A stretch of DNA of 64,000 bases from Halioxenophilus aromaticivorans (GCF_042850945.1 NZ_AP031496.1:1426001-1490000); one strand, 5' to 3'. Positions 18,012-27,746 are shown, counted from the stretch's first letter. Numbers and translations: made by a program. The notes: a model not told the origin generated them from the sequence alone.

Positions 18012-18851
18012 GTGACTAATAAAGACAACAGCAAGCCCATGGCTTTACCAAAGAAGGTACAAAATGCCGCACAGAAAGCGGCGGTGGAATGCTGGCAGGA
18101 GGGTACAACCCACCAGCAACAAGACTGGGTAGCCGAAGAGGTACCCGTGGCCTTGAGCTACAACGGTATCTCACATGCTGTGATGATGGCCACGCCCATG
18201 GACCTAGAGGACTTTGCGCTAGGTTTTAGCCTTAGCGAGGGCATAGTCGATAGCGCTGACGAAGCCTACGATTGCCAGCAAGTCACCCACGCGGACGGCC
18301 TAGAGCTGCAAATACGGATCGCCACCCGGCAGCAAAATCGCTTGCAACAACGCCGCCGTAACCTGCAAGGACGCACCGGTTGTGGTCTATGCGGTGTGGA
18401 ATCCTTACAGCAAATGCAGCGCGATATCGCCCCGATAAAAAACGCTGTGCCAGTTAGCGAGAGCGCAGTGCAAGCGGCATTACAGCAATTGCCTAACTGG
18501 CAGCCACTGCGCGCGGCCACCGGTGCCTGCCACGGCGCCGCCTGGTGCAGCGCCGATGGCGAAATTATCGTCTCTCGTGAAGACGTCGGTCGCCATAACG
18601 CGCTGGATAAACTCATTGGCGCGGCCGTAAAAAGTGGCCTTCGCTTTGATGCTGGCTTTGTAATGGTATCCAGCCGAGCCAGTTTTGAAATGGTGCAAAA
18701 AGCTGCCGCCGTGGGTATCGGATCGGTGGTGGCGGTGTCTGCGCCCACCTCCTTGGCGTTAACCTGTGCCCAACGCTATGGCGTGAACTTAATTGGTTTT
18801 GCCCGTCCAGGCCGGCACTGCCGCTACCATTCCACCGACGCTTCTCCATGA
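18012..18851 (+). CDS. fdhD: FdhD, sulfurtransferase for formate dehydrogenase
   Basis: 279 residues, GTG start. FdhD passes sulfur from IscS to the molybdenum cofactor of formate dehydrogenase. Motifs are MATPMDLEDFALGFSLSEG, the sulfur-carrying loop GRTGCGLCGVES near residues 116-127, TGACHGAAWC, and VSREDVGRHNALDKLIG. The partner formate dehydrogenase is not in the window. Upstream bases give no clear regulation. Confidence 0.93.
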   Translation: MTNKDNSKPMALPKKVQNAAQKAAVECWQEGTTHQQQDWVAEEVPVALSYNGISHAVMMATPMDLEDFALGFSLSEGIVDSADEAYDCQQVTHADGLELQIRIATRQQNRLQQRRRNLQGRTGCGLCGVESLQQMQRDIAPIKNAVPVSESAVQAALQQLPNWQPLRAATGACHGAAWCSADGEIIVSREDVGRHNALDKLIGAAVKSGLRFDAGFVMVSSRASFEMVQKAAAVGIGSVVAVSAPTSLALTCAQRYGVNLIGFARPGRHCRYHSTDASP

Positions 18852-18957
18852 CAGACAACGAGCTGAAGATCTTCATCATCACGGCCTAATTGCCGGCATC
18901 ATCGTGGCTACCCAAAACAGCCGATGGTTGACCGTTAGCGCAGTCTAATTTCCAAAT

Positions 18958-18976
18958 GATAAAAATAATAATTATT
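18958..18976. promoter_or_regulatory. Fur box before the TonB-dependent receptor
   Basis: GATAAAAATAATAATTATT matches 15 of 19 positions of the Fur consensus GATAATGATAATCATTATC. It lies about 160 bases before the receptor start, so the receptor is probably repressed by Fur when iron is plentiful. Confidence 0.75.
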
Positions 18977-19138
18977 ATTTGCATTGAGATTGTCTGGCGC
19001 TTGCTTTAACATTCCAGGCCTCGTCACAGTGCAGCCTGCGCTGTGAGCGCATCCTAACTCTGCGGCATAGCTGCCATTCTAGTCAGCGTACGCGCACAGG
19101 TTATTGCCCTAGTTTTACTTCCCGTTTTAGAGGTCATC

Positions 19139-21298
19139 ATGCAGTTTCGCCCGTTTCCTATCCATTCCCTTTGGCACGCCATCGCCTGCGCTAATTCCCA
19201 ACGGGCGGCCTGTGCTGTCGTTGTCGGTTGCATGGGCTCGACGCTGGCATTAGCGCAGAATGCCGGCCTAGAAGAAGTGGTTGTTGAAGGCAAATACTTG
19301 GTTAACGAGCAATTGGATACCGCGACAGGCCTTGGCCTAAGCCGGCAGGAGACACCGCAATCGGTGACCATTCTTACCGCCCAGCGAATCATTGACCAAA
19401 ACCTGGCCACCGTGGTGGATACCGTACTGAACACCGTTGGCGTCAACTCCACCGAGGTGGACAACGTTCGCAATACGCTGCAAGCGCGCGGCTTCGATAT
19501 CGCCAACTACCAAATCGATGGCGTGCCCTTGGCGTGGAGTTTGGCGGGCGATTCTGGTGAGACCATTGCCGATGTTTCGATATACGAGCGCGTGGAATTT
19601 GTGCGCGGTTCCACCGGCTTGCTCACCGGCCAAGGTGATCCTTCGGCGTCCATAAACTTGGTGCGCAAACACGCCACCAGCCAAGAGTTCAAAGGCTATG
19701 CTGCCGGCGCCGTGGGCAGCTGGGACACCCGCGAAGTTTCTTTCGATGTTGCCAACAAACTGAGCCCGTCCGGCGCCATACGCGGCCGCTTGGTGGGCAA
19801 GTACAAAGAGCGAGAATCCTATTCGGATTATTTTTCTGCTGAAACCAACGTGTTGTACGGCACAGTCGAGGCAGACCTCAGCAGCAGTACTTTGCTGCGA
19901 GCCGGTTTTAGCTACCAAAGCGACTCACCGGATGCCGCGGTGTGGGGTGGTTTACCCGGAATCTTCAGCGACGGCTCAGCCACCGATTGGGATGTAGAAA
20001 CCACCACGGCACCGCATTGGAGTGCGTGGGATACCACCAGCGAAAACGCTTTCGTTAACCTGCAGCACACCTTCGTCAACGACTGGGAGCTGACGCTTAG
20101 CTACAACAAACTCAGTTACGAAAACGACACCCGCTTGCTGTATTTGTACGGCGATTTAGACGCTGCAACCGGTGCCGGCTTAATCAGCTGGCCCTACCGC
20201 AGCGAAGGCGAAAGTGACCAAGACAGCTTTAACTTCCAGCTGCAGGGCGAGTACTCGCTGTTTGGTGCCGAGCACGAGTTTGTAGTGGGTGGTTTGTACT
20301 CCGAGCAATCTGCCGTGGCCAAAACCTACACCGCGTTGACGAACAGCTTTTTAGCGGTGGATAACTTCTACCAGTGGAACGGCGATTTTCTGCAGCCGCA
20401 GTGGTCAGATAGCCCCACCACCACCGCCCAGGATATGGACACAGAGCAGGAAGGCCTGTTTGCGGCCACCCGCATCAATGTGTCTGATGCGTTAAAAGTT
20501 ATCCTAGGTGGCCGCATCAGTAGTTGGCAACGCAGCGGGCAGAGTTACGCTACGGTTACCGACTTCGGTGAAGACGACGTACTGGTGCCGTACTTTGGTG
20601 TGCTGTACGACATCAACGATGAGCATCGTGTTTACGCCAGCTATACCAGCATCTTTAACCCACAAAATGCCCAGGATCTCAACGGCAATTATTTGGATTC
20701 CATTGAAGGCAACACCTTTGAAGTAGGCCTGAAAAGTCAATTCCTGAACGACCGACTGCAGGCCTCCTTAGCCGTATTTCGCATCGAGCAGGACAACCTC
20801 GGCCAAGATCACGCCATCGACGGTGTGGTGCAATATGTGCCAGGGTCACCGGGTAGCATTGCTCAGATAGAGTCAGAGGGTGTAACCAGTGAAGGCTTTG
20901 AGATTGAGTTGGTGGGCCAGCTATTGGACGGATGGAACGCTACCGTAGGGTACTCCTATTTTACTGCCGAGGATGCCGCCGGCGTGGATGTAAACACCGA
21001 CCACCCGCGTAAGCAATTTAACCTGTTTACCACCTACCAGTTGGTTGATGCCTTGCCCCAGCTAACCCTAGGTGGTGGCATTAACTGGCAGGATGAAACC
21101 TACCAAGGCGGCGCCAGCCAAGACGCCTACACGCTGATTGACCTGATGGCCCGTTACGACATTACGGAAAACCTCAACCTGCAGCTAAACCTGAAAAACC
21201 TAACCGACGAAAAATACTACAACTACATCGCCGGTAATAGCCAAGTGCGCTTTGGTGCGCCACGTAACGGCACATTGTCTGTGCGATACCTCTTTTAA
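19139..21298 (+). CDS. TonB-dependent siderophore receptor
   Basis: 719 residues. Signal region up to LALAQ near residue 39, TonB-box-like EEVVVEG near 44, a plug domain (ETPQSVTILTAQRI, LQARGFDIANYQIDGVPL, ERVEFVRGSTGLLTGQGDPSASINLVRK), then a 22-strand-type barrel ending in NLTDEKYYNYIAGNSQVRFGAPRN and a terminal Phe. The plug wording is that of the ferric-siderophore group (FhuE/FpvA-like). Ligand unknown. A Fur box lies upstream; no adjacent transporter or biosynthesis genes are present. Confidence 0.92.
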   Translation: MQFRPFPIHSLWHAIACANSQRAACAVVVGCMGSTLALAQNAGLEEVVVEGKYLVNEQLDTATGLGLSRQETPQSVTILTAQRIIDQNLATVVDTVLNTVGVNSTEVDNVRNTLQARGFDIANYQIDGVPLAWSLAGDSGETIADVSIYERVEFVRGSTGLLTGQGDPSASINLVRKHATSQEFKGYAAGAVGSWDTREVSFDVANKLSPSGAIRGRLVGKYKERESYSDYFSAETNVLYGTVEADLSSSTLLRAGFSYQSDSPDAAVWGGLPGIFSDGSATDWDVETTTAPHWSAWDTTSENAFVNLQHTFVNDWELTLSYNKLSYENDTRLLYLYGDLDAATGAGLISWPYRSEGESDQDSFNFQLQGEYSLFGAEHEFVVGGLYSEQSAVAKTYTALTNSFLAVDNFYQWNGDFLQPQWSDSPTTTAQDMDTEQEGLFAATRINVSDALKVILGGRISSWQRSGQSYATVTDFGEDDVLVPYFGVLYDINDEHRVYASYTSIFNPQNAQDLNGNYLDSIEGNTFEVGLKSQFLNDRLQASLAVFRIEQDNLGQDHAIDGVVQYVPGSPGSIAQIESEGVTSEGFEIELVGQLLDGWNATVGYSYFTAEDAAGVDVNTDHPRKQFNLFTTYQLVDALPQLTLGGGINWQDETYQGGASQDAYTLIDLMARYDITENLNLQLNLKNLTDEKYYNYIAGNSQVRFGAPRNGTLSVRYLF

Positions 21299-21482
21299 AG
21301 CGGCCTATGGCAGCCGCCGTCCGGTGGCTGCGCTGATTGTGCTAGTCTTTCTGCAGCCAACCCGATGCTATCAACCGACGAAAAATTCCCCGGTAGCCAA
21401 TCCTCTGGTAGACTCACGCCCTTATTTACTCAGGCCTTAGGGCGGAGCCCCATTTGTATCCAACCAGCAGAATTAACACAGC

Positions 21483-22844
21483 ATGTTGAAACGCTTTATT
21501 AGCCTTTTCACCGGTGATTCCACCAGTAGCGGTAAAGTGGTTATTCCGCACAGTAAACACTCCATTGCCAATAATGATGTCAGCCGTAATGCTATTAAGG
21601 TGATTGAACGCCTGCAGCAAGCGGATTTTGAGGCCTACTTGGTGGGCGGTGGCGTGCGCGACCTGTTGTTAGATGGGCACCCAAAAGACTTTGACGTGGC
21701 CACCAACGCCACGCCTGAACAGGTGCGCAAGTTGTTTCGCAACTCGCGCATCATCGGCCGCAGATTTCGCATAGTGCATGTACGCTACGGCCGAGAAGTG
21801 ATTGAAGTGACCACCTTCCGCAGCCATCACCAAGAGGGCAGTGGCAAAAGCCAGGAGTCACATCAGTCGGATGAGGGCATGTTGCTGCGCGATAACGTCT
21901 ACGGCGATTTGCAAAGCGATGCCGAACGCCGCGACTTCACCATCAACGCCCTGTATTACGACCCGGTCAGCCGCGACATTCTAGACTACACCCGTGGTGT
22001 TAACGACATCGACGCCCGTATGTTGCGCATCATTGGTGACCCGGCCACCCGCTTTAAAGAAGACCCAGTGCGCATGCTGCGTGCTGTACGATTTGCGGCC
22101 AAGCTCGGCTTTGAAATAGAACCCAAAACAGCTGCCCCCATTGCTGACCTAGCCTCAATGCTGCAAAACATCCCCGCCGCGCGCCTGTGGGATGAGAGCA
22201 TGAAGCTGTTTATGAGCGGCTATTCCACCGCCATATTCCACCAAATGGTGGAGCGCGATCTATTTAAGTATCTGTTCCCGGGCAGCGCCTCGCACATTGC
22301 CAACCCACAGACCATGGCGTTTTTTGAAAACGCCATGCTCAACACCGACAAACGCATCCGCGCCGATAAGCGCGTAACGCCTGCGTTTATTTTTGCCGTG
22401 TTGCTGTGGCCTGCGGTGGTGACGCGCCAGGATGAGCTCATGGCCGAGGGCAGCAGTACGGCGTTACAAGCCGCCCACCAAGCCCAGCAGCAGGTATTGC
22501 AGGCTCAGCTGAATGTCATCTCCATTCCCAAGCGCTTTACCAGCGTAATGCGAGAAATTTGGGATCTACAAGCCGCGTTGCCACGCCGCAATGGCCGCCG
22601 AGCCTACCGTACCTTAGAGCAACAGCGTTTTAGGGCAGCCTATGACTTTCTGTTGTTGCGCGAGCAGTCCGGCGAAGACCACCAAGGCTTAGGCGCCTGG
22701 TGGACTGAATTCCAATTTGCCGATGAAGAAAAGCGCGAGCAACTGATTGCGGCATTGCCGCGCAGCGGCAACAACAGCAACCGTCGCCGCCGCAAGCCGC
22801 GCCGCAGTCCCGGGCAACAAAACCCTGGCCAACAAGAAGGGTAG
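21483..22844 (+). CDS. pcnB: Poly(A) polymerase I
   Basis: 453 residues. PcnB adds 3' A-tails to RNA, marking it for decay. The nucleotidyltransferase core has LVGGGVRDLLL and the metal-binding DFDVATNA near residues 69-76; then FRNSRIIGRRFRIVHV, RRDFTINAL, RFKEDPVRMLRAVRFAAKL. The C-terminus is an Arg/Asn-rich basic tail (GNNSNRRRRKPRRS), typical for PcnB. It is followed by folK, a conserved pairing. Confidence 0.96.
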   Translation: MLKRFISLFTGDSTSSGKVVIPHSKHSIANNDVSRNAIKVIERLQQADFEAYLVGGGVRDLLLDGHPKDFDVATNATPEQVRKLFRNSRIIGRRFRIVHVRYGREVIEVTTFRSHHQEGSGKSQESHQSDEGMLLRDNVYGDLQSDAERRDFTINALYYDPVSRDILDYTRGVNDIDARMLRIIGDPATRFKEDPVRMLRAVRFAAKLGFEIEPKTAAPIADLASMLQNIPAARLWDESMKLFMSGYSTAIFHQMVERDLFKYLFPGSASHIANPQTMAFFENAMLNTDKRIRADKRVTPAFIFAVLLWPAVVTRQDELMAEGSSTALQAAHQAQQQVLQAQLNVISIPKRFTSVMREIWDLQAALPRRNGRRAYRTLEQQRFRAAYDFLLLREQSGEDHQGLGAWWTEFQFADEEKREQLIAALPRSGNNSNRRRRKPRRSPGQQNPGQQEG

Positions 22845-22851
22845 TTCACCC

Positions 22852-23355
22852 GTGGCACAATCGGTAACGGCGTATATTGCCCTGGGCTCAAACCTGGATA
22901 ACCCACTCACCCATGTAACCCAGGCTTGTGCGGAAATTAACGCACTGCCAAATACCCAGGTGGTGGACTCTTCCCCGTGGTACATCAGCCAAGCGGTTGG
23001 TCCCGGCCAGCAGCCGGATTTTATCAATGGCGCGCTGCAGTTAACGACTCAATTGCCTGCGCAAACCTTACTCGAGTCGCTGCAGACTATAGAAAACCAG
23101 CACGGCCGCCAGCGCGAAGTGCGCTGGGGCGCGCGAACCTTAGATTTGGATATCTTGCTGTACGGGGATGACCGTATCCAAACCGATACCCTCACCGTGC
23201 CGCATCCCTATTTGCACAAAAGAAACTTTGTGGTTTACCCTTTGGCCAACGTGGCGCCGAATTTGGTATTACCCAACGGCACAGCGCTGGCCGAAGTGCA
23301 AGCGCAATTGGGCGATCAAGGCCTGCAGTGTATTGGGCGTGTGTATTCACAATAA
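22852..23355 (+). CDS. folK: 6-hydroxymethyl-7,8-dihydropterin pyrophosphokinase
   Basis: GTG start at 22852 gives 167 residues and the usual N-terminus AYIALGSNLDNP; the frame stays open inside pcnB but that part is not FolK-like. AAGAAGG lies 11 bases before. FolK transfers pyrophosphate from ATP to hydroxymethyl-dihydropterin in folate synthesis. PPPK signature RWGARTLDLDILLYGD plus HPYLHKRNFVVYPLANVAP are present. It follows pcnB directly. Confidence 0.94.
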   Translation: MAQSVTAYIALGSNLDNPLTHVTQACAEINALPNTQVVDSSPWYISQAVGPGQQPDFINGALQLTTQLPAQTLLESLQTIENQHGRQREVRWGARTLDLDILLYGDDRIQTDTLTVPHPYLHKRNFVVYPLANVAPNLVLPNGTALAEVQAQLGDQGLQCIGRVYSQ

Positions 23356-23365
23356 GGGATAGGCT

Positions 23366-24046
23366 TTGGATTACGGTTTTAATTTAACCTGGGACTTTCG
23401 TGGCCTGGAGCTGCCAAAATACATCGCGGTAGAGGGCCCCATTGGCGTGGGTAAAACCACCCTGGCCAAGCATCTGGCGGCCACATTCAACTACCAAGCC
23501 CTGCTAGAGCAAGCCGACCAAAACCCCTTTTTAGAAAACTTCTACACCCAGCCGGGCCAGTCGGCTCTGCCCACACAATTGTTTTTTTTGTTCCAGCGGG
23601 TACAGCAACTGCAAAATCTGCATCGCGATGAATTGTTCGAATCCACCTTTGTGGCCGATTTTCTGCTCGCCAAAGACCGCCTGTTTGCAGAGCTCACCCT
23701 GGATAGAGACGAGTACCAGCTCTACGATCAGGTAGCGCAAAAGGTAAACACCAACACCGCCGTGCCAGATTTGGTGCTCTACCTACAAGCGCCCACAGAC
23801 AGTCTAATAGAAAGGGTGAATAAACGTGGGGTAGAATTTGAGCGCGGTATCAACCCAGATTACTTAGATCGACTGAACGATGCCTACACACGTTTCTTTT
23901 TGCATTATGATGAAGCGCCGCTGTTAATCGTCAATGCCAAGGACCTAGACCTCGCCAACAACGAGCGAGACTTCAAAGCACTGGTAGAGTACCTTCTAAC
24001 CATTAAAAAAGGTCGCCACTTTTATAACCCATCACCGCTGTTATAG
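23366..24046 (+). CDS. Deoxynucleoside kinase
   Basis: 226 residues with a TTG start supported by AAGGGA six bases upstream. P-loop EGPIGVGKTTLA near residues 23-34 and the DRY/lid region (IERVNKRGVEFERGI) identify the deoxynucleoside/deoxyguanosine kinase family, which phosphorylates deoxynucleosides for salvage. It lies 10 bases behind folK and 47 before panB, the same placement as in many pseudomonads, so the four genes from pcnB to panB probably form one operon. Confidence 0.88.
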   Translation: MDYGFNLTWDFRGLELPKYIAVEGPIGVGKTTLAKHLAATFNYQALLEQADQNPFLENFYTQPGQSALPTQLFFLFQRVQQLQNLHRDELFESTFVADFLLAKDRLFAELTLDRDEYQLYDQVAQKVNTNTAVPDLVLYLQAPTDSLIERVNKRGVEFERGINPDYLDRLNDAYTRFFLHYDEAPLLIVNAKDLDLANNERDFKALVEYLLTIKKGRHFYNPSPLL

Positions 24047-24093
24047 CCCCGGGGCTCAGCCCTGGTAAAGCACAGCGTCAGGAGAGAGTAGCC

Positions 24094-24921
24094 ATGCCCT
24101 ACGGAACAACCACACCAGAATCTGCCCTAGCCAAACCGGTTACCGTCAACACCTTGCGCAAATTCAAGCGCGAAAAACACAAATTTTGCTGTGTCGCCCT
24201 GTACGACGCGCCCATGTCGGCCATGGCGCAAAAAACCGGTATAGAAGTGCTGCTGGTGGGCGACAGCCTAGGCATGACCGTATTAGGCTATGACAGCACC
24301 ATCCCCGTTACCATGGAACAAATGATTTACCACGTAGAAGCGGTAAAGCGTGGCAATTCAAAATCGTTAATTATGGGCGACATGCCTTTTATGACCTACG
24401 CCACGCCAGAGCAAGCCATGACCAACGCCACTCGCATCATGCGTGCCGGCGCTCACATGGTAAAACTCGAGGGCGGAGCCTGGGTGGCAGATACGGTTAA
24501 GATGCTGGCCGACCGCGGCATCCCAGTGTGCGCTCACCTGGGTTTAACGCCCCAATCGGTGAACAAACTGGGCGGTTTCCGGGTGCAAGGCCGCAAAGCC
24601 GAGCAGGCCGAAGTCATTCTCAACGACGCCATCGCCCTAGATAAAGCCGGCGCCGACCTATTGGTGCTAGAGTGCGTGCCCCAAGCCCTGGCCAAAGAAA
24701 TCACCGACGCCGTATCCATGCCCACCATCGGCATCGGCGCCGGCGGCGAAACCGATGCCCAGGTATTGGTGATTAACGATATTCTGGGCCTAACCGAACA
24801 GCCACCCAAGTTCTCGAAAAACTTCCTGGTAGAAACGGCTTCAATCCCAGGCGCGCTAATGAAATACGCCGAGGATACCCGCTCTGGCGCGTTTCCTAGT
24901 GAAGAGCATATATTTGTTTAA
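24094..24921 (+). CDS. panB: 3-methyl-2-oxobutanoate hydroxymethyltransferase
   Basis: 275 residues. PanB makes ketopantoate from ketoisovalerate and methylene-tetrahydrofolate in pantothenate synthesis. Key segments are LLVGDSLGMTVLGYDSTIPV, MGDMPFMTY, MVKLEGG, CAHLGLTPQSVNKLGGF and IGIGAGGETDAQVLV. GGAGAG ribosome site upstream. panC, which usually follows, is absent; a secretion effector locus on the other strand stands there instead, suggesting an insertion or rearrangement. Confidence 0.96.
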   Translation: MPYGTTTPESALAKPVTVNTLRKFKREKHKFCCVALYDAPMSAMAQKTGIEVLLVGDSLGMTVLGYDSTIPVTMEQMIYHVEAVKRGNSKSLIMGDMPFMTYATPEQAMTNATRIMRAGAHMVKLEGGAWVADTVKMLADRGIPVCAHLGLTPQSVNKLGGFRVQGRKAEQAEVILNDAIALDKAGADLLVLECVPQALAKEITDAVSMPTIGIGAGGETDAQVLVINDILGLTEQPPKFSKNFLVETASIPGALMKYAEDTRSGAFPSEEHIFV

Positions 24922-25023
24922 TGGCGCACTTTCACTGCCTGCTGGCGGTTTGGCTAGCAGGTGGTATTGAGCGCGGTAATTTTTGGTTTTTAATCAGTTT
25001 GGTATTTTAGCGATCCTATTAAG

Positions 25024-25590
25024 CTAAAGCGTTCCAGCTTGGTGGCGTTTAGCAATGCCTTTAAACAAATCCAACATCCCACCGTTAAATAAAAACTCAT
25101 CGCTCATATTGAAGGTTTGGCATAAATCCATATCTGGATGATCGCAGCGGCTGAGGTTGTCTAGCGAATATCCCGGCATATCTTTACCGGTGGAATGAAC
25201 CAACCTTGAAATCCCCAAACGTTCACCACCAACTTGCTCATTGAGTGAAAACTCTTCCGGCGGCAAGGCTCCGGGCTCTCCTGGTTTTTTAAAGAAACGG
25301 GGCAGGTTTTCCACAAACCAGCCCGCGGCTTCTATGGGGTATTCGTACTGGAAGATATGTCAGATAGGTTCTCCGTTGAAGCGATTCATTCTGTCTTTGT
25401 GTCTGTAAATTACTAGTATTGCGCCGTCGAAATAAAACAGCCAATCGACGGGCTCTTCTAGGAATGTTGAATCTGTGCATTGCGCCATTAGCCTCCATGA
25501 GTGTGGAAGCTTCTCTGGTTGATATATCTGCCACTCCGGTACTCGCGGGACCGGTACGAAATTGGCTTCGTTAAAGATGGGCTTGTTCAT
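25024..25590 (-). pseudogene. Gene interrupted by an in-frame TGA, downstream of the PAAR effector
   Basis: One frame of 188 codons reads MNKPIFNEANFVPVPRVPEW through to the end at 25024, broken by one TGA at 25360-25362. Sequence on both sides (VDWLFYFDGAILVIYRHKD before; IFQYEYPIEAAGWFVENLP after) looks like one continuous protein; TGA probably replaced TGG (Trp). The family is not recognised. It lies in line with the effector and its candidate immunity gene and could be a second immunity or accessory gene that was lost. A sequencing error is the alternative. Confidence 0.65.
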
Positions 25591-25626
25591 ACAGCTATAT
25601 AAGATGGAGATTTGAGTTGAGAAAAT

Positions 25627-26058
25627 CTATTTGGTCTTAAACCACCAGACCTCTACGCTGTTGGGGGCTGTAGTAATTAACTCTATATCCTCCCGACCAT
25701 CATCAAAGTCTGCACCATCTGAAAAACGTGGGAAAGAGACGTTATTGATGAATCGATCGTACTTCGTTTCACCACAACATGGACAAGGAGGCAAACTTAA
25801 CAGAAACCTATTTAATTTATTCTGATAGTACCTCCGATACTCATCGCCACTGGGCGGAATAGAGCTAGGTCGAACCTCAGCTAATATTGGGTTTTCTCTC
25901 GGGCTTACCCAAACTATTGTATTGCAGCAGGAGCACTGTCCTCCTACCGCTTCACTATCATGCCAAGTAAAAAAGCACAGTCCATGCTGTTCCATGCCTT
26001 TGACTTTGGCTGGCTGTATGCCAACCTCATCTGCATACCGTAAACATAAATTACTCAT
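25627..26058 (-). CDS. Candidate immunity protein of the PAAR-RES effector
   Basis: 143 residues with no signal peptide, so cytoplasmic. Cys pairs CSCC near residue 42 and CPCC near 92 look like a zinc ribbon. Its ATG overlaps the stop of the effector gene by 4 bases (ATGA). Position and coupling are typical of the immunity gene of a toxin that acts in the cytoplasm, as a RES NADase would. The family itself is not recognised; the role is inferred. Confidence 0.55.
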   Translation of the reverse strand: MSNLCLRYADEVGIQPAKVKGMEQHGLCFFTWHDSEAVGGQCSCCNTIVWVSPRENPILAEVRPSSIPPSGDEYRRYYQNKLNRFLLSLPPCPCCGETKYDRFINNVSFPRFSDGADFDDGREDIELITTAPNSVEVWWFKTK

Positions 26059-27746
26059 GGTTTAATCTGCTTATCTAAAATTAGCTTAATGGTATCAGGG
26101 ACATAACGGCCGTCAAACAAAGTAATTGCTTGGTTATTTCCAGTTTTTCTACTACTCGGATACAGGATTCCATTATAACCAGCGTCGTACGCTTGGTTTG
26201 AAACTTGATTTGTATAGCCATAAATCGCTTTTTGCTGGACAGGGTTATCAACTCTCGCAGTTAGTCTAGCTGGGTCAATATTCATCTGTTTCAGTACATT
26301 CGGATCAGTCAAATCCAAAATGTTATCGACCCGAACATCTCCAACAAAAAGAGATTTTCCATCCAAGTTTTTACGCACTTCCATATATGAAGTGACAATA
26401 TTCTCACCGAAGTAAACATCACCCGCCGTGGAACGATAAGATGGATCGGAGAATCGATATTGCGCGCTTGGGTTTGTACTTAATGCTGGGTAGCTTGAAT
26501 CATAAATTTTATGCCCGTCCATACGAACATAGGAACCTTGATCAGAAACAACTCTTGGATTGTTCAGATTAGACAGGTTCTTAGATGCTGCTCCTACTTT
26601 GCCAGCTGCACCAGTTGCCGCGGTGCCCAGCAACATCTTGTAGGCAGCCTCACCTTTTTGCTCCGCCGGAAGGTTGGCAAAACTTTTTGCGGCTTGTTTC
26701 AGTGCTTCGTAGGTTTCGGCTGGGTTGGTAACAGTATCGCTCATGCCGTTTAGGGCAGACTTAAACTTGTCCCAGTCAGTAAGAGTGTCATACAGGTTGA
26801 TGATTGCGTCTGCCGCTTCAAACCCGGCTTCTGCATTTAGACGCATTAGTCTAGCTCCAAACGCAGCAGGGAAGTTATCGGCATTTAACTCTGCTTCTGT
26901 CCAGTAATCTATAGCGTTTTGTTTGTTATTAGCCACAGGCTCAACTCGCACATTGGTGTTATTGCTGTGGCTGTTGGGCGAATACACCACAGAGTCTACT
27001 TGGGCTGAGCTGGTATTGGCTGGCGGTTGAGTGGTGATGGCTTTGGGTTTAAAGCTTGCGCGCCGATTTTTGAATACAATGTCTGGTAGGGAAACTTTGG
27101 TGGGGGGCACCAGTTTGGGTTCGTTGCCAATAAAAACGTTCTCTGAACCGGTTTCAATGGTGCCGCCACAATCGACGGCATCGGTAACGCGGGCGGCGGG
27201 CATGCCGTTTATTAGTACGCTGGGCGAGCCTTCGGTAATGGCGCGGGTGCCGGGGTGGTGTGGGGCTAGCATATCGCCCTGGCGAGCGGCCGGTAAGCCA
27301 TTGATAAACACATTAGCACTGCCGGTGATAATGGCGGTGGGTGGACCTTGATGACCGCCGGCGGCTGCAGCGGCTAGGGCTTCTGCCTCTGCCAGTTCTT
27401 CTTCGGTGAGCTCTTCCTCAACCTCGGCGGTTTCTTCGGCGCTGCCTTCTTCGGCCCTGTCTTTTTCGGTGGTGGCTTCTGCGATAGCTTCTGAATCTGG
27501 CGTTATCTCACTGCCATCGGCAGCGCTACCGTCGCTCGATGCGCCGTCTTCTGTAGCTTCGGATTCTTCCAGTGTTTCTTCTGTAGCGTCGTCGGCGAGT
27601 TCGCCGTCTTCCAATTCACCTTCTTCTAGCTCGCCGTCGAGTAAGGCTTCTTCTTCCAAGCCCTCGGTAACGCCGGCGGATGGGCCGGAGTGGCCGGTAT
27701 CCATATCGGTGAGTCTGGCTGCTGCTTCCCTGCTATTTGAGCCCAT
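26055..27746 (-). CDS. PAAR-domain effector with C-terminal RES (NAD-degrading) toxin domain
   Basis: 563 residues. The PAAR domain, the spike tip of type VI secretion, starts at AARLTDMDTGH (residues 9-19), is interrupted by about 105 very acidic Glu/Asp/Ala/Ser residues (~28-128), and resumes with GSANVFINGLPAARQGD and GSPSVLINGMPAARVTD, including HH (163-164) and Cys193. A helical linker leads to a RES-like domain: YRFS (R431), SYME (Glu456) and YPSS (Ser531/532), the R-E-S residues after which NAD-degrading RES toxins are named. No secretion apparatus genes are in the window, so it is an orphan cargo locus. Confidence 0.78.
   Translation of the reverse strand: MGSNSREAAARLTDMDTGHSGPSAGVTEGLEEEALLDGELEEGELEDGELADDATEETLEESEATEDGASSDGSAADGSEITPDSEAIAEATTEKDRAEEGSAEETAEVEEELTEEELAEAEALAAAAAGGHQGPPTAIITGSANVFINGLPAARQGDMLAPHHPGTRAITEGSPSVLINGMPAARVTDAVDCGGTIETGSENVFIGNEPKLVPPTKVSLPDIVFKNRRASFKPKAITTQPPANTSSAQVDSVVYSPNSHSNNTNVRVEPVANNKQNAIDYWTEAELNADNFPAAFGARLMRLNAEAGFEAADAIINLYDTLTDWDKFKSALNGMSDTVTNPAETYEALKQAAKSFANLPAEQKGEAAYKMLLGTAATGAAGKVGAASKNLSNLNNPRVVSDQGSYVRMDGHKIYDSSYPALSTNPSAQYRFSDPSYRSTAGDVYFGENIVTSYMEVRKNLDGKSLFVGDVRVDNILDLTDPNVLKQMNIDPARLTARVDNPVQQKAIYGYTNQVSNQAYDAGYNGILYPSSRKTGNNQAITLFDGRYVPDTIKLILDKQIKP

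Noticed and set aside
25360..25362. Selenocysteine codon
   Set aside because: No Cys/Sec protein family at this place and no stem-loop directly after the TGA; a TGG to TGA change is simpler.
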